Shown here: positions 62,835-64,000 of the stretch, one piece after another
Position numbering within the stretch: the first letter of the stretch is position 1
How the letters are laid out: each line of letters begins with the position of its first letter
Source: Bedellia somnulentella
Lineage: Eukaryota; Arthropoda; Insecta; Lepidoptera; Bedelliidae
Assembly: GCA_963576735.1 (NCBI GenBank)
Contig: OY755186.1
Span: 16,417,970 to 16,481,969 of the forward strand
Length of the DNA stretch: 64,000 nt
Direction: 5' to 3'
Translations under genes and position numbers: made by a program
The notes under the pieces: generated by a model
The model's input: only the letters and a program-made list of their open reading frames with translations
Told to the model about the DNA's origin: nothing
The model's database searches: none

Positions 62835-63087
62835 ACATACATACATATATAGTCACGGCTATAAATCCCTAGAAGGGACAGCCGGAGCTGAGGAGTTAGA
62901 AATTCGTCAGCCACTTTTGGAAGTTGAATGGGTAAAAGATGGTAAAATAAAGGTTGTTGGTGATGAGTCTCCAAACGCATCGCCCAAAAATGCTTTAGTC
63001 GCCTCTTACGACACCGTGGTAGAAAAGGGTACCCACTTACCGTCAGGTAGAAAGGGTTAGTGACTTCTAAGCCGGCACTAAATGACA
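62835..63087 (-). mobile_element. Family A with 10-bp TSD
   Basis: AATACCTTTA at 62825-62834 and 63088-63097. The body has a small insertion near ACCCACTTACCGTCAGGTAG. Confidence 0.88.
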
Positions 63088-63514
63088 AATACCTTTAGGT
63101 AACTAAAATAATAGAATATAGTAGTTCAAAGACTTGTGGCAGACGGTGTCACAAATCACTGTGACAGTTTTTTGTGTAGTTGTTTAGAGATGCCCATTTC
63201 TAAAACTATGTCACTCATAAACCGAGCATTGCAAAATGAAAGAGACATTGCTCCGTTCTTACACTTTATTATCATCATTGCACGTTGTTGGCTTAAAATA
63301 AAATGATCCTGCTTCTTTTTTTGCTAAGGGTGTTAACTAAAAATATTTTAATATAATAATTTATTATTTTTTGAACAACTAGGATTTACACTTTGTTAGC
63401 ACGACTTCTACGTGTTAATAAACAACATTTTTTTGTGATTTCAAGGGATTTGTGTAAGCTATGAGCAGAAAATTTCCTCAAAAGCTTTTAGACATCAGAA
63501 AAAATGTTCATTGC

Positions 63515-63625
63515 CGAATTTAAATGTTTTTGTTCATGAAAACCTCATGTGAGGATTGACGGGGCGTATACCCGAGGTAGCGGGTTCGATTCCCGCCTGT
63601 GCCGAAATTTTTCTTTCCTTTATTT
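63515..63625 (+). mobile_element. Family E fragment, inverted tail joined to tRNA-like half
   Basis: TTTTTGTTCATGAAAACCTC (inverted tail), then GACGGGGCGTATACCCGAGG, GGGTTCGATTCCCGC and GCCGAAATTTTTCTTTCC. The 5' half of the tRNA-like core is missing. Confidence 0.6.
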
Positions 63626-63858
63626 TTTTTTCTTTCTTTTATTTATTCCTTTATTCATTGCCGAAGTTTAAGTCATCTTTTATTTCGCTTATATTGGTAG
63701 CTAGTCATGAATATAGGTAGGTTCAGCTAACCGCCTGACGCAGCTCTACGTGATGATCATAATTTTAAAGAAACGTGGCAATGAAAGACAGAAATTGATT
63801 CAGAAATAAAAACAAAGACTGCAATATCTAAATAAAAGTAACATATATACATAGATAG

Positions 63859-64000
63859 CTGTTTAGTGTCGAACGACTTGGGGCTTTTTAACTGATTTTT
63901 GGGAGGTTGGAGACCCATCACCGACAACTTTTTTTCTACGATCTTTTCCCTTCTTAACTTTCAAAAGTGGCTGAAAAAATTGTGTTACTGCAACCTTGGT
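63859..64000 (+). mobile_element. Family A, cut by the window end
   Basis: AGCTGTTTAGTGTCGAACGA (head with a ~50-bp deletion), GGTTGGAGACCCATCACC, AAAAGTGGCTGAAAAAATTG. Confidence 0.75.

Overview
This is 64 kb of nuclear DNA from an insect, most likely a moth or butterfly (Lepidoptera). It is AT-rich, has large introns, and is saturated with short interspersed elements of kinds common in lepidopteran genomes. The only host gene I can support is a voltage-gated potassium channel of the Shaw (Kv3) family on the + strand. No bacterial-type operon, CRISPR array or rRNA gene is visible.

The Shaw gene runs from 3050 to 37137 in six visible coding exons: 3050-3167, 14654-14848, 27708-28388, 28974-29109, 32431-32553 and 36758-37137. 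The 5' exon(s), with the start codon and the first part of the T1 domain, lie upstream of the window. The six exons join in frame and give 543 residues plus a stop. They hold the second half of the T1 tetramerisation domain with an intact HX5CX20CC zinc site, all six membrane segments, the TVGYGD selectivity filter, the S6 PVP hinge, and a Gly/Pro-rich cytoplasmic tail. Introns are about 11.5, 12.9, 0.6, 3.3 and 4.2 kb. Downstream of 37137 I find only a putative 3' UTR and then intergenic DNA.

The rest is mobile-element debris. (1) Family A is a ~250-bp retroposed element with some 45 full or partial copies on both strands. It has a fixed 5' end, a (TATG)n tail and usually 8-15 bp target-site duplications (TSDs). 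(2) Family B is a set of 5'-truncated 3' ends of an RTE-like LINE, whose last ~45 bp resemble the 3' end of family A. (3) Family D is a ~370-bp tRNA-derived SINE. (4) Family E is a repeat with an internal tRNA-like cloverleaf. (5) Family F is a second tRNA-headed SINE. (6) Jockey-like LINE fragments occur at 12.8-14.0 kb and 57.8-58.3 kb, with further LINE 3' UTR pieces elsewhere. (7) Several non-autonomous DNA transposons occur: a hAT-like element with an 8-bp TSD, three PIF/Harbinger-like elements with TAA TSDs, one of them a near-perfect palindrome, and other long-inverted-repeat elements.

Nesting is frequent. Two Harbinger-like elements sit inside family A copies, one family A copy sits inside a Harbinger-like element, another inside a family D SINE, a family D SINE inside a Helitron-like element, and a hAT-like element inside repeat C, whose uninterrupted copy is also in the window. 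I did not find a convincing new multi-gene system. The most noteworthy signals are the element structures and an unusually long (~146 bp) direct duplication flanking one family A copy.
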